Source: an uncultured Muribaculaceae bacterium (GTDB lineage: Bacteria > Bacteroidota > Bacteroidia > Bacteroidales > Muribaculaceae). From it: a stretch of DNA of 64,000 nucleotides. The notes beneath the pieces were generated by a model. The model made no database searches. It saw nothing but the letters and a program-made list of their open reading frames with translations, and was not told the DNA's origin. The stretch spans positions 1 through 64,000 of the forward strand of contig CAJUOC010000003.1 in NCBI GenBank assembly GCA_910587925.1, in the 5' to 3' direction. Of the stretch, positions 53,125 to 61,909 are shown in pieces (position 1 is the stretch's first letter; the number at the start of each line of letters is the position of its first letter). Made by a program: the position numbers and the translations under genes.

Positions 53125-53177
53125 CAATGCAATAATTCAGGTATACCTTCGTTTTATTGATGGTATCGACATGAACA

Positions 53178-53726
53178 ATGAATAGGTTATTTAAATACGA
53201 CAAAGCCGTAAATTCCATGCTGTTCGCTTTACAGCAGCTTGGTGGGAGGACAGATATGCACAAGTTGTGCAAAATACTATATTTTGCAGACCAAAAGCAT
53301 CTTTCCATTTATGGCAGGAGCATTACTGGCGATAACTATATCGCTATGCAATACGGCCCCGTACCTTCATGCGTCGATGATATCCTGAAAGCTCTGCGCG
53401 GTGACAGTTTCTTCTCTGCCAATATAGAGATCGAAGAGCTGAAAAAAAGCATCATTTTTGATAATAAGTTCATTCTCCGCTCTTTCGCATCCCCTGACAT
53501 GGAGGAGCTTTCCGAAACCGATGTTGAATGCCTATCCTACGCAATCGACATTTGCAAAGATAAAAATTTTGGAGAATTGACAGAGCTTTCTCACGGCCTT
53601 GCATGGAGCAATACTCAGCAAGGTAGAGTGATATCTGTCAAAGATATCCTCCGAGAGGCAGGAGATGAAGAATCTTATGTCGACTACATTGCCGACGGTC
53701 TTAAACTACAGACAGCTTTTATGTAA
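53178..53726 (+). CDS. Panacea (SocA-like, DUF4065) domain protein, probable antitoxin
   Basis: A 182-residue soluble protein with the Panacea domain near residues 8-130. Key blocks: AVNSMLFALQQLGGRTDMHKLCKILYFADQKHLSIYGRSITGD, followed by YIAMQYGPVPSCVDDIL. Established knowledge: Panacea proteins are versatile antitoxins that neutralise unrelated toxin families, often encoded beside the toxin. The gene overlaps the next by 1 bp (TAATG), a translational coupling usual for such pairs. AT-rich, in an accessory island. Confidence 0.85.
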   Translation: MNRLFKYDKAVNSMLFALQQLGGRTDMHKLCKILYFADQKHLSIYGRSITGDNYIAMQYGPVPSCVDDILKALRGDSFFSANIEIEELKKSIIFDNKFILRSFASPDMEELSETDVECLSYAIDICKDKNFGELTELSHGLAWSNTQQGRVISVKDILREAGDEESYVDYIADGLKLQTAFM

Positions 53727-54145
53727 TGGAGTTGCCTGTAGAGCTATTGCAACAGGGAGTGCGACGTGGTTCAATTCTGCTCTCTGACAGTTTTGAAGAT
53801 ATCGACCATGCTAAATTCTTCGCAGTAATGGGAGTCTACGAAGATAAAATAGCTGGGTTTTTCTTTATCAATTCGCGTATACATCCTATAATTCAAAATA
53901 AGCCAGAGCAGTTTGCCATGCAATATCTGCTGCGCAAGAGAGACTACGATTTCTTGCGTTATGATTCGTTCCTCGGAGCAAATGAGTTATTGACGCGTTC
54001 CGTATCTGATATAACTAAAACAATTCAAAACGGTCAAACCTCTTTAGTCGGACAATTGACGGATGAAGATTTGAACACTGTACTTGATGCTTGCCGTCAA
54101 AGCAAACTGTTTTCGGCTAAAGAAAAACGTCAATTCTTCTATTGA
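53726..54145 (+). CDS. unknown 139-residue protein, candidate toxin of the Panacea pair
   Basis: Starts at the last base of the Panacea stop codon. Predicted beta-rich in the first 90 residues: RRGSILLSDSFEDIDHAKFF, FAVMGVYEDKIAGFFFINS and YDFLRYDSFLGANELLTRSV, followed by a helical end with a Lys-rich C-terminus. The first part loosely recalls the SH3-like barrel of MazF/PemK toxins (ordered strands and a tS motif), but key catalytic residues cannot be confirmed. Its position is the main reason to propose a toxin. Not a close match to anything I know. Confidence 0.5.
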   Translation: MELPVELLQQGVRRGSILLSDSFEDIDHAKFFAVMGVYEDKIAGFFFINSRIHPIIQNKPEQFAMQYLLRKRDYDFLRYDSFLGANELLTRSVSDITKTIQNGQTSLVGQLTDEDLNTVLDACRQSKLFSAKEKRQFFY

Positions 54146-54249
54146 GCAGACCGTTGACCGCTCATTGCTCCCGCCAGCCGTTTCACGGCATCTATGTCTG
54201 CGCCCTGCTGCGCCTGCGCCAGGAGTTGAGGCCACATTCTATCCGGCAC
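54139..54249 (-). CDS. short GC-rich ORF, possible gene fragment
   Basis: A 36-codon frame from GTG (or 32 from ATG at 54237) encoding WPQLLAQAQQGADIDAVKRL and ending ...SAQ. Unlike the AT-rich surroundings, it has chromosome-like GC codons, and the sequence looks like an amphipathic C-terminus. It overlaps the end of the convergent gene by 7 bp. It may be the truncated tail of a lost gene. I see no family. Confidence 0.3.
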   Translation of the reverse strand: MPDRMWPQLLAQAQQGADIDAVKRLAGAMSGQRSAQ

Positions 54250-54366
54250 TTATTTGAGCACAGAAAGTGATATTTATGTACAACGCATATTACGGAAGCT
54301 TGTTGCTTAACCGCCTAAAAATCCATATAATAGAGATAAATCGCTGCTATGCATTGGGGTAGGTAC

Positions 54367-54398
54367 AAAAAAAATTGATTGTCATCGCGACAACCAAT
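54367..54398 (-). terminator. intrinsic terminator of the candidate small RNA
   Basis: A 10-bp stem with one G-T pair and a 5-nt loop is followed by eight T residues on the minus strand. Confidence 0.75.
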
Positions 54399-54430
54399 CT
54401 GATTAACCTTAAATCTATACCATGAAAAAC
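54367..54430 (-). ncRNA. candidate small RNA with promoter and terminator
   Basis: On the minus strand a near-consensus promoter (TTTG at 54468-54465, 20-bp spacer, TACTTTTG at 54444-54437) should start a transcript near 54430. About 32 nt later begins an intrinsic terminator: ATTGGTTGTC (54398-54389), 5-nt loop, GACAATCAAT (54383-54374), then eight T (54374-54367). The result is a ~60-65 nt RNA with no sizeable ORF. I have the impression that similar hairpin-bearing sequences recur in other Bacteroidales genomes, but could not check. The plus strand also reads as a 7-codon mini-ORF (MKNTLQK) with nothing downstream. Confidence 0.6.
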
Positions 54431-54436
54431 ACATTG

Positions 54437-54468
54437 CAAAAGTAGCCTGCATCAGTGTTTTGTGCAAA
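54437..54468 (-). promoter_or_regulatory. near-consensus promoter of the candidate small RNA
   Basis: TTTG-N20-TACTTTTG on the minus strand, one of the cleanest Bacteroidetes promoters in the window, and not followed by any protein gene on that strand before the terminator. Confidence 0.7.
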
Positions 54469-54644
54469 TATTCCGAGGGAAAATTCAGTATCTGTTAACA
54501 TTATTTTAACAACCATCACACCGTGTAAAGCGTATATTACATCTATAGCTGAGTGTACTGATGTATAATAGCAAAATGCCGCGGCTGCCATCAGCGGCCG
54601 CGGCATTTTGAATGATAGCCTTATTAACAGTCGTTAACTTTTGT

Positions 54645-57600
54645 CTATCGTATAAGTATTTTCTCGGCCCGAGAGCCTGTGCGGCGTATCACCACGGTAC
54701 CCGGCTGTGGAGTTTCTACGCTGATACCCTGGAGATTATAATACTGCGGTGTGACGGCGTCGCCGCAGGCAGTGGCATCGGTAATACCTGCGGCGGGGCC
54801 GTCGACGGTGAGGGTATATGTCACGGAGTAGCGACCGCAGCCGGCGGTGAGGGTGGCTTCGCCGGCGGGGCCGGTGAGGTCGGGCACGGCCGTACTGCCC
54901 GATATCGAGAGCAGACCGCCGGCAGTCCATGTGACTCTGTCGAGCGACGACAGTGTCACGGGAGCGGTGATACACGAGGCCGTGTTGCCTTCGGCCGGGG
55001 TGTAGCAGGAGGCATAGGCCCGGGCTGCATCTGAATCTTCGAGTCCGGCAAGGCGAGGCAGACACGAGGGGCTGTATACATATTTAGTATCGCCCTTGGA
55101 GTTTTCGAGCAGGGTATGGTCGGTCATCAGCTCGGTGTAGCTCACCGCCTGCGCCGCATCGATGTCTTGCGGGAGGGTGGGGTGTGTATCGGGATAATAG
55201 CACTGCACGGTGGCGGCTCTGAAATCGGGCATCACCGAGGCGACCTTGCCGGTATCCTTGAGCGGTGTGCCGATGATGTTGCCGGCCTTCTCGGTGGGTT
55301 CGCCGTATACGGCGTCGGCCAGATGCACTATCTTGCCGAGGTTGAAGCTGCGCAGTATCCACATGTCGTCGCCTCTGCCGGCGATACCGCCCACGCCCGA
55401 TGCGCCGGTGATGGTGCCGGCATTGTAGCAGTCGGCCACTACGGTCGACTGGGTGGCGATACCGGAGGCATAGGCGGTGCCGAGAGTCTGTGTGGCGGTC
55501 ACGTCGCCGGCGTTGAAGCAGGCGGTCACAAAGGCCAGGTCGGCCGAGCCGCCCACGGAGCCTGTCATGGCCAGGATACCGCTTGCGCGCGATGACGCGG
55601 TGACAGCGCCGGTATTGAGGCAACCCGAGAGGTCGGCACCCACGAGGGCCTGGGCCGCGATACCGCCTGCCATCGACGAGGGTACGGTGATATCGGCTGC
55701 ATTGGTGCATCGGCGTATCTCCGAAGCCCAGCCCACCTGGCCCGCGATACCGCCGGCAGCCGACATGGCCGTCTCGACCGAGCCTTCATTGTGGCAGTCC
55801 TGCACGACGGCTATGCCGGTGGAGGTATTCATCTTCGAGCCGGTCACGCCGACGATGCCGCCGGCATACATCCATGCCGTGTAAGCGATGCCGTAGTTGT
55901 GGCAGTCCTCGACGAGTGAGGATGTGCCGCTGTGGCCGAGGATACCACCTGCACACTGGTTGAGTATGGCGAAGGCCCCGCCATAGTTGGAGCATCCGCT
56001 CACAGTGCCCGAGAACATGCCCGCTATGCCTCCGGCATATACATTGACATACTCCAGAGTCACCTCGCCTGTCGATGTGTTTATCTTTTCCTCGCGCGGC
56101 CCGGTGGCGGCTATGTAGCCGTAGTTGGCGCAGTCGGTGATACGCGGGCTGGCAGCGTTGATGTCTGAGCCGCCGACGATGCCGCCGGCATAGCGCATGG
56201 CGCGTATGCCATCGGTGAGGTTGCGGTCGTCGTCGATGGTACCGGCGCGGTTGATGCAGTCGGTAAACGATGCCTGCGGAGTGGCGTATCCTGCCACGCC
56301 GCCGCCGTAGTAGCCGCGGTACGGAGCGCGGTTGAATGTCAGCGGGGGCTCGGTGGAGTCGTATTCGGTGACGTTGATCGTGACGGTGTGTCCCACGGTG
56401 ATACCGCTCACTGCGCCGCCACACTCACCTGCGAGCGCACCGGCCCGTCCGTGGGCGGCAAAGTATGACGCGTCGATGGTGAGGCCCTTGACCGTGGCAT
56501 GCTCGCCGATGATGGCGAAGAGGCCGGCATGGGTGGTCGGTAACTCCTTTGTGACCGCTGCGTCGCCCTCGCCTTCGGTGGCGGTGGGTATGGGCATACG
56601 CACCCCCTCGACAGTATGGCCGCGGCCGTCGAAATTGCCCTCGAATGATAGTGCAGGCGAGCCGATGCGGTGATAGGTGCGCCCGGTGAAGTCGATGTCG
56701 GCGTCAAGGGCGACGTATGTACCGAGATAATTGTATTTGTTGTCGAGCATGGAGGCGGCAAATGTGTCCCAGTCGTCGGCGGTGGCGATTACAAACGGGT
56801 CGGCCGCCGTGCCCGACCCCGGCAGTGCATAGGGAATCTTGCGCAGTGTCATCGAGCGGGTATATTTATCGCCGCACATGAGAGTGAGCACCGCCTCGGT
56901 CGGAGCGTCGACCGCGCCGCACGACACTTTGCCGTCGGCCACGGTAAATGCCCCGGCGCCGCTGACAGTGGCTGTGAGCGGCATGGCGGTGTTGATGGTG
57001 GCGGGGAACATCATATTGTCGATATTCTGCCCCGCGCCGAAATATACAAATGTAACCGCGGCAGCCGAGACCATCCCGTCGCCGGCAAAAGCCGAGGGCA
57101 CGGGATAGAAGCCGGCGCGGGCAGTCCATGCCTCGCCGTCGAGCATGTCGGGCAGTGTGGCGCCGGTGAGCGCCTCGGTGTCGGCCGCGGTAAGCCCCTC
57201 GGCGCTCTGGCCAGGGAACGGCGACAGGGGTGAGTACTGTACATCAAAGCAATTGCCCGTAATCGAGATATTGCCGATGCGGGGTGTATATCCGATGATG
57301 GCACCGATAGTCGCCGCGCCCTCGTCGCTTGTGTCGAGCACGATGCCTGCGCCGACACAGCCGGTTACGTGTCCTTTCCACGAGCCGGCCACCTCGCCCG
57401 CGATACCGCCGGCCTTGGCTGTGGCCGACACGGTGCCGAGATTGAGCGAGCCGGTGATGGTGCCCGAGTTGGTGCCGGCGATACCTCCGGCATACTCATG
57501 GGCGGTGGCTTTCGAGCCTGCGTACAATTTAGCTGCACTCACGTCGGCGAGATTGACACAGCCCTCGGCCACGGCGTATCCGGCGGCGAAGATTCCGCCG

Positions 57601-59870
57601 GCGGTAGACTCAGCCTCGATGCGGCCCGACACGCGGCAGGAGGCGATGCGCATCACCTCGTCGTCGGTCGTCGGTTTGGTGATATTGAAGCCGAGGATAC
57701 CGCCCGCCCACTGGCTGTATGCCTTGACCGTGCCGTCGAATGTACAGTTTTCAATGGTGGCGTGGCGGTCGGCCAGTGCGGCGATACCGCCCGCATACTG
57801 GTAAGCGTCGATTTCGGCCGACACGATATGGAGATTGCGCACCGAGGCGCCGTTGCCGAGGTTGCCGATGAAGCCGACGGCGTTGGTCGACGGCGATGTG
57901 GCGTCGGCATAGCCCAGCAGCGAGCCGTCGGCGCCAAATTTGGCGCCGTGTATCGATATGTTGCTCACGGAGTGTCCGCCGCCGTCGATATGTCCGCTGA
58001 AGTAATACTTCTCTATCGGGCGGTATTTGGCGGTGTAGACGGCAGACGCTATGCCCGTGAAGCCGCTGCCGGCCATGTCGAGGTCGGCGGTGATGCGGAA
58101 GTATGTGTCGGGGTAGTGCTCGGGATTGTCGTCGCGCGATGTGACCGTGGCCAGTGTCACCAGGTCGGCCGGAGTGGATATCAGATACGGGTCGGCCTGA
58201 GTGCCGGCACCGGCATACAGCACGGGCTTCTGGGTGAGCATATATCGCTGGATGAAATCGCCGCATGTGAGCGTGGCCAGCGTAGAGCGGTTTTCGCCCG
58301 CAGGGTCGCGTGTATCTATGGCAGTACCGCCGTCGCTGACTTCAAACCATGTACCGTCGGCCACTGATACCGTGATGCCCGGCATGGCCGTCGATACCGA
58401 GGCGCGGCCGTGGAAGTCTGTCGCAGTCATGCCCTCGGGCATCACCAGGTACGTAGAGGCCGCAGCCAGCTGAGCAGCGCGGTCGAGCTTGGCCAATATG
58501 GGATAGCGCCCGGCCTCAAATATCCAGTAGTCGGCATCGAGATCGCCCGGGGAGATGCCTGCGGTGAGCGCGGCTGTCGAGAGACCCTCGACACCGGCAT
58601 ACGACTCGCCGCCCACGGCGGCGGTGCCGCGCAGAGTCTTGTCGTAATAGACACGCTCGAAAGTGCCGGTGGCAGCGCCGGTAGCCGACGATGCCCCGCG
58701 GCCGCATACGGCGCCGGTCGTCGCGGCCTGCTCCGAGGCGGCGTATCCCCAGGCCACGCAGTCGCGCACGCCCTTGTCGGCCGTGTCGGTCTTCTTGCCG
58801 GTATTGGTGCCGCATATGGCTCCTACGAAGCCCTGCCGGCCCTCGACAGGAATGGCGGCGGCGCAGTTGGCTATAAGGCCGGAATTGGAGCCGGCTACCG
58901 CGCCCATATACTGGCCCCACTTGAGTGTCGATGAGCCGGTATAGTCGATCCACTGCCCCGCGAGCACCCGCCCTGTGGCCATGCTGCCGGTGATACTGCC
59001 GGCATTGCTTCCGGCGATGCCGCCCACATAATTGGCGGCCGTGGCCGACTGCGATGCCTGCTGCCCGCTCCAGTTGCCGCTCTGCACGCGGCCGGCCATG
59101 AGACAGTCGGCCACGACGCCGTTGGCGCCGAGGTCGCCTACGATGCCGCCGGCCTTGCCCACCTCGGTGAGCGAGCCATAGAAGGCGCACGAGCGTATGG
59201 TCGACGGCATCGCCGCCGCGCTTGCCATCGAGCCGGCGATGCCGCCCGAAGTCGAGTTGTACGATACGATGGTGGCGTGGGACACTACGTTTTCCACCGT
59301 GGCGAGCTTAAACATCTTTCCCGCCACCGTGCCGCAGTCGCCGTAAGAGCTGATGCTGCACGAGGCGTCGAAAGTGAGGTTGCGCACCGATGCAGGCTGA
59401 GTCATGGCCGATTTGCCCAGGTTGCCTACAAAGCCCACCCACTTGCGCGAGCCTGAGGCATTGGCTGCGAGTACCTTGCCGGTCGAGCTGTCAAACTTTG
59501 CTCCTTCGATGCACATGTTTGAGATGGTGTGGCCTCCGCCGTCGATATTACCGCCGAAATAGCAGTTGGCGCTCGGCGCGATGCCATCGGCAGCCACGGC
59601 TATGCCGCGGAAGCCGCTGTCCTTGAGGTCTATGTCGGCCGTGATGCGGAAGTATTTGCCATCGTAGTGATTGGCATTTGATGTGGTGTACGATGAGCCT
59701 GAGTTGGGAGTGTTGCAGGCTTGGGCGAGCTCCATTAGGTCGGCGGCCCCGGTGATGAGCCAGGGGTCTGATTCCGAGCCTGAGCCGCTGAGCGTAAGGG
59801 CTTTGTCGGCCCCAAGTGCCGTGGCGGCCGAGAATAAGGCCACAGCGGCGACAAACGCGTGTCTTGTCAT
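54645..59870 (-). CDS. giant secreted GLUG-repeat protein with type IX secretion tail
   Basis: A 1741-residue protein. After a signal peptide (~1-20) come three large modules: ~27-470, ~555-935 and ~1015-1615. Each opens with a GSGTxxDPxxI...YFRITADIDL...IDGGGHTI block and continues with many GLUG-type repeats (GGIAGxxxGxIxxCxNxG), predicted beta-helix. Ig/BACON-like domains (~473-555, ~937-1015, ~1620-1690) follow each. The last ~35 residues (YYNLQGISVETPQPGTVVI...ILIR) match the T9SS sorting tail. It is expected on the cell surface or released, possibly as an adhesin or binding scaffold. No catalytic motif seen. It stands alone next to the accessory island. Confidence 0.85.
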   Translation of the reverse strand: MTRHAFVAAVALFSAATALGADKALTLSGSGSESDPWLITGAADLMELAQACNTPNSGSSYTTSNANHYDGKYFRITADIDLKDSGFRGIAVAADGIAPSANCYFGGNIDGGGHTISNMCIEGAKFDSSTGKVLAANASGSRKWVGFVGNLGKSAMTQPASVRNLTFDASCSISSYGDCGTVAGKMFKLATVENVVSHATIVSYNSTSGGIAGSMASAAAMPSTIRSCAFYGSLTEVGKAGGIVGDLGANGVVADCLMAGRVQSGNWSGQQASQSATAANYVGGIAGSNAGSITGSMATGRVLAGQWIDYTGSSTLKWGQYMGAVAGSNSGLIANCAAAIPVEGRQGFVGAICGTNTGKKTDTADKGVRDCVAWGYAASEQAATTGAVCGRGASSATGAATGTFERVYYDKTLRGTAAVGGESYAGVEGLSTAALTAGISPGDLDADYWIFEAGRYPILAKLDRAAQLAAASTYLVMPEGMTATDFHGRASVSTAMPGITVSVADGTWFEVSDGGTAIDTRDPAGENRSTLATLTCGDFIQRYMLTQKPVLYAGAGTQADPYLISTPADLVTLATVTSRDDNPEHYPDTYFRITADLDMAGSGFTGIASAVYTAKYRPIEKYYFSGHIDGGGHSVSNISIHGAKFGADGSLLGYADATSPSTNAVGFIGNLGNGASVRNLHIVSAEIDAYQYAGGIAALADRHATIENCTFDGTVKAYSQWAGGILGFNITKPTTDDEVMRIASCRVSGRIEAESTAGGIFAAGYAVAEGCVNLADVSAAKLYAGSKATAHEYAGGIAGTNSGTITGSLNLGTVSATAKAGGIAGEVAGSWKGHVTGCVGAGIVLDTSDEGAATIGAIIGYTPRIGNISITGNCFDVQYSPLSPFPGQSAEGLTAADTEALTGATLPDMLDGEAWTARAGFYPVPSAFAGDGMVSAAAVTFVYFGAGQNIDNMMFPATINTAMPLTATVSGAGAFTVADGKVSCGAVDAPTEAVLTLMCGDKYTRSMTLRKIPYALPGSGTAADPFVIATADDWDTFAASMLDNKYNYLGTYVALDADIDFTGRTYHRIGSPALSFEGNFDGRGHTVEGVRMPIPTATEGEGDAAVTKELPTTHAGLFAIIGEHATVKGLTIDASYFAAHGRAGALAGECGGAVSGITVGHTVTINVTEYDSTEPPLTFNRAPYRGYYGGGVAGYATPQASFTDCINRAGTIDDDRNLTDGIRAMRYAGGIVGGSDINAASPRITDCANYGYIAATGPREEKINTSTGEVTLEYVNVYAGGIAGMFSGTVSGCSNYGGAFAILNQCAGGILGHSGTSSLVEDCHNYGIAYTAWMYAGGIVGVTGSKMNTSTGIAVVQDCHNEGSVETAMSAAGGIAGQVGWASEIRRCTNAADITVPSSMAGGIAAQALVGADLSGCLNTGAVTASSRASGILAMTGSVGGSADLAFVTACFNAGDVTATQTLGTAYASGIATQSTVVADCYNAGTITGASGVGGIAGRGDDMWILRSFNLGKIVHLADAVYGEPTEKAGNIIGTPLKDTGKVASVMPDFRAATVQCYYPDTHPTLPQDIDAAQAVSYTELMTDHTLLENSKGDTKYVYSPSCLPRLAGLEDSDAARAYASCYTPAEGNTASCITAPVTLSSLDRVTWTAGGLLSISGSTAVPDLTGPAGEATLTAGCGRYSVTYTLTVDGPAAGITDATACGDAVTPQYYNLQGISVETPQPGTVVIRRTGSRAEKILIR

Positions 59871-60002
59871 AAATCCGGAAAAATTCTATGTGTGTGTTAA
59901 CGTGCCGTAAATATACAAAAAATCGGTTAGCCCGTTCCGTTAATATCATATATTTTCGCCGACAGAGATACCATCCGGTCGCGAAGGACTCCGGGCGGAA
60001 TG

Positions 60003-61892
60003 TTATTTCAGAGTGAAGACTCCGTCGCGCAGCGATACGGCTCCGTCGTCGACCATCCGTCGCAAAGACTCTATGGCGACAGGGAACAGCCGTCCGCGGT
60101 AATATGGCCGCAACTCCTCGGCGCGTATGCCGTCGGGTCGGCTCCCGAGCAGAGCGCGCAGGCCGGCGGCGAGGTCGGCCGGTGTGCGCTCCGGGCGTCG
60201 CGAGCGACAGATGTCGCATTTGCCGCAGGGGGCGGCATCGGCCTGCCCGAAGTACCGCAGCATACGCTGCACGCGGCAGTCGCCGTCGTCAAACACGTAG
60301 TCGCGCATGGCTTCCATGCGCTCGCGGGCCACGGCGAGGCGGTCTTCGTATACGGCGCGCGGTATCACCACATGGCGGGTCTCGTCGCGCGAGGTCGGGT
60401 ACATCACATACGGTACCTCGCGGCGCGGCACATACTGCAACACGTGCATGCGGCTCATGGTGAGCAGAGCCTGATACACCCGCTCGACACTCATGCGCGC
60501 CTTTATGGCCACGGCATCCTCGCTGATGCGCACAAAGTCGGCAAAGAGGCCCGTGTATGACCGCAGCAGCTCGCGCAGCACACTGTCGCAGTCGTCGTCG
60601 AGCGGCACGGCATACAGCTCGCGCTTGGGCAGCGTTATCATCACACGGGCGCGCGAGTCGGTATCGTCGCTGTACTCGATGGCGCCGGCGCGGGTGAGTA
60701 TGCGCAGCGCCGACAGAGTGGGGCGCTCGGCCAGGCGGAAGGTGCGGCACATCTTGCGGAAGTCGCACTCGTATACCTGGCCGAGACCGGCCCCGACCGA
60801 TATGTTGAGAAACACCCCCAGCCGCTCGTACACGTGGAGTATGTACTCGCGCCCGGGAAACTCCTCGCTGAGACGCCGCGCGAGCAGCCCCTTGTCGGGC
60901 GCGCAGGCCAGCGTGACCGCAAACGACGGCAGCCCGTCGCGGCCGGCACGTCCCGCCTCCTGGTAATACTCCTCGAGCGAGGGGGGCAGGTCGTAGTGCA
61001 CGACGAGTCGCACATCGGGCTTGTCTATGCCCATGCCGAATGCGTTGGTGGCGACCATCACCCTGAGCCGCCCGCTCTTCCACTCGTCCTGGCGCGCGGT
61101 CTTGTCGTGAGGGTCGAGGCCGGCGTGGTAAAACCCTGCGGTGATGCCCTCGGCGGCGATGAGCGAGGCGAGGCGGCCTGTGCGCTCGCGCGAGCGCACA
61201 TATACGATGGCCGAGCCGGAGGTGGAGCGGAGTATATGCAGCAGCTCGCTCTCCTTGTCGTCGGTGCGCCGCACGATATAGCTGATGTTGTCGCGGGCAA
61301 ACGACCGCGAGTACAGCGCCGGCGAGTGCATGTGCAGCTTCTCGGCGATGTCGGCCACCACGCGCGGTGTGGCCGAGGCGGTGAGCGCGAGCACGGGCAC
61401 GCCGGGCAGTGTGTCGCGCAGATCGGCCAGCCGCAGGTAAGGCGGGCGGAAGTCGTAGCCCCACTGCGAGATGCAGTGGGCCTCGTCGACCACGATGAGG
61501 CTCACGTCCCATGTCTTTATCTCGGCGGCGAAGTCGCGGCCGGTGAGCTTCTCGGGCGAGAAGTATGCCAGGCGCACCCGCCCCAGGCGTATGCGCTCGA
61601 GCGCCACGGTGCGCTCAGAGCGGCTCAGCCCCGAGTGGACGGCCGTCGCCGGGATGCCGGCCGCGGTGAGATTGTCTACCTGGTCTTTCATGAGCGAGAT
61701 GAGCGGTGTCACCACTATGGTGACTCCGCTCAGCATCATGGCCGGCACCTGAAAGGTGATGGATTTGCCGCCGCCCGTGGGCAGCAGGCCGATGGTATCG
61801 TGCCCGTCGAGCACAGAGCCGATAATCTCGGCCTGGCACTCGCGGAAGGCGTCGTAGCCCCAGTAGCGGCGGAGTATGTCGATTGGCTCCAC
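60003..61892 (-). CDS. recQ: RecQ-family DNA helicase
   Basis: 3'-5' DNA helicase in recombination and fork repair, 629 residues. Motifs: I LLPTGGGKSITFQVPA, Ia VVTPLISLMKDQVDNL, II VDEAHCISQWGYDFRP, III LALTASATP, and V-VI MGIDKPDVRLVVHYDLPPSLEEYYQEAGRAGRDG. The zinc module shows RVQRMLRYFGQADAAPCGKCDICR; no HRDC domain is evident at the end. It begins 17 bp after recJ, forming an mscS-recJ-recQ cluster. Confidence 0.93.
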   Translation of the reverse strand: MEPIDILRRYWGYDAFRECQAEIIGSVLDGHDTIGLLPTGGGKSITFQVPAMMLSGVTIVVTPLISLMKDQVDNLTAAGIPATAVHSGLSRSERTVALERIRLGRVRLAYFSPEKLTGRDFAAEIKTWDVSLIVVDEAHCISQWGYDFRPPYLRLADLRDTLPGVPVLALTASATPRVVADIAEKLHMHSPALYSRSFARDNISYIVRRTDDKESELLHILRSTSGSAIVYVRSRERTGRLASLIAAEGITAGFYHAGLDPHDKTARQDEWKSGRLRVMVATNAFGMGIDKPDVRLVVHYDLPPSLEEYYQEAGRAGRDGLPSFAVTLACAPDKGLLARRLSEEFPGREYILHVYERLGVFLNISVGAGLGQVYECDFRKMCRTFRLAERPTLSALRILTRAGAIEYSDDTDSRARVMITLPKRELYAVPLDDDCDSVLRELLRSYTGLFADFVRISEDAVAIKARMSVERVYQALLTMSRMHVLQYVPRREVPYVMYPTSRDETRHVVIPRAVYEDRLAVARERMEAMRDYVFDDGDCRVQRMLRYFGQADAAPCGKCDICRSRRPERTPADLAAGLRALLGSRPDGIRAEELRPYYRGRLFPVAIESLRRMVDDGAVSLRDGVFTLK

Positions 61893-61909
61893 GGGCGCAG
61901 TGAGGGGGG

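Larger units (their letters stand above)
52570..53177. other. 608-bp AT-rich stretch without a complete gene
   Basis: Between the AAA ATPase and the Panacea gene. It holds a minus-strand TAACTTTG box (52678-52671), a 6-bp inverted repeat ACTGCC/GGCAGT (52688-52706), an exact 18-bp tandem repeat (52848-52883), an imperfect long-loop inverted repeat (52909-52963), and a start-less open frame at 52929-53090. This mix looks like the scar of a mobile element or a lost gene. No transposase is recognisable. Confidence 0.5.

Noticed and set aside
54421..54444. Plus-strand mini-ORF MKNTLQK as a leader peptide
   Set aside because: No gene follows on the plus strand; the minus-strand promoter and terminator explain the same sequence better.
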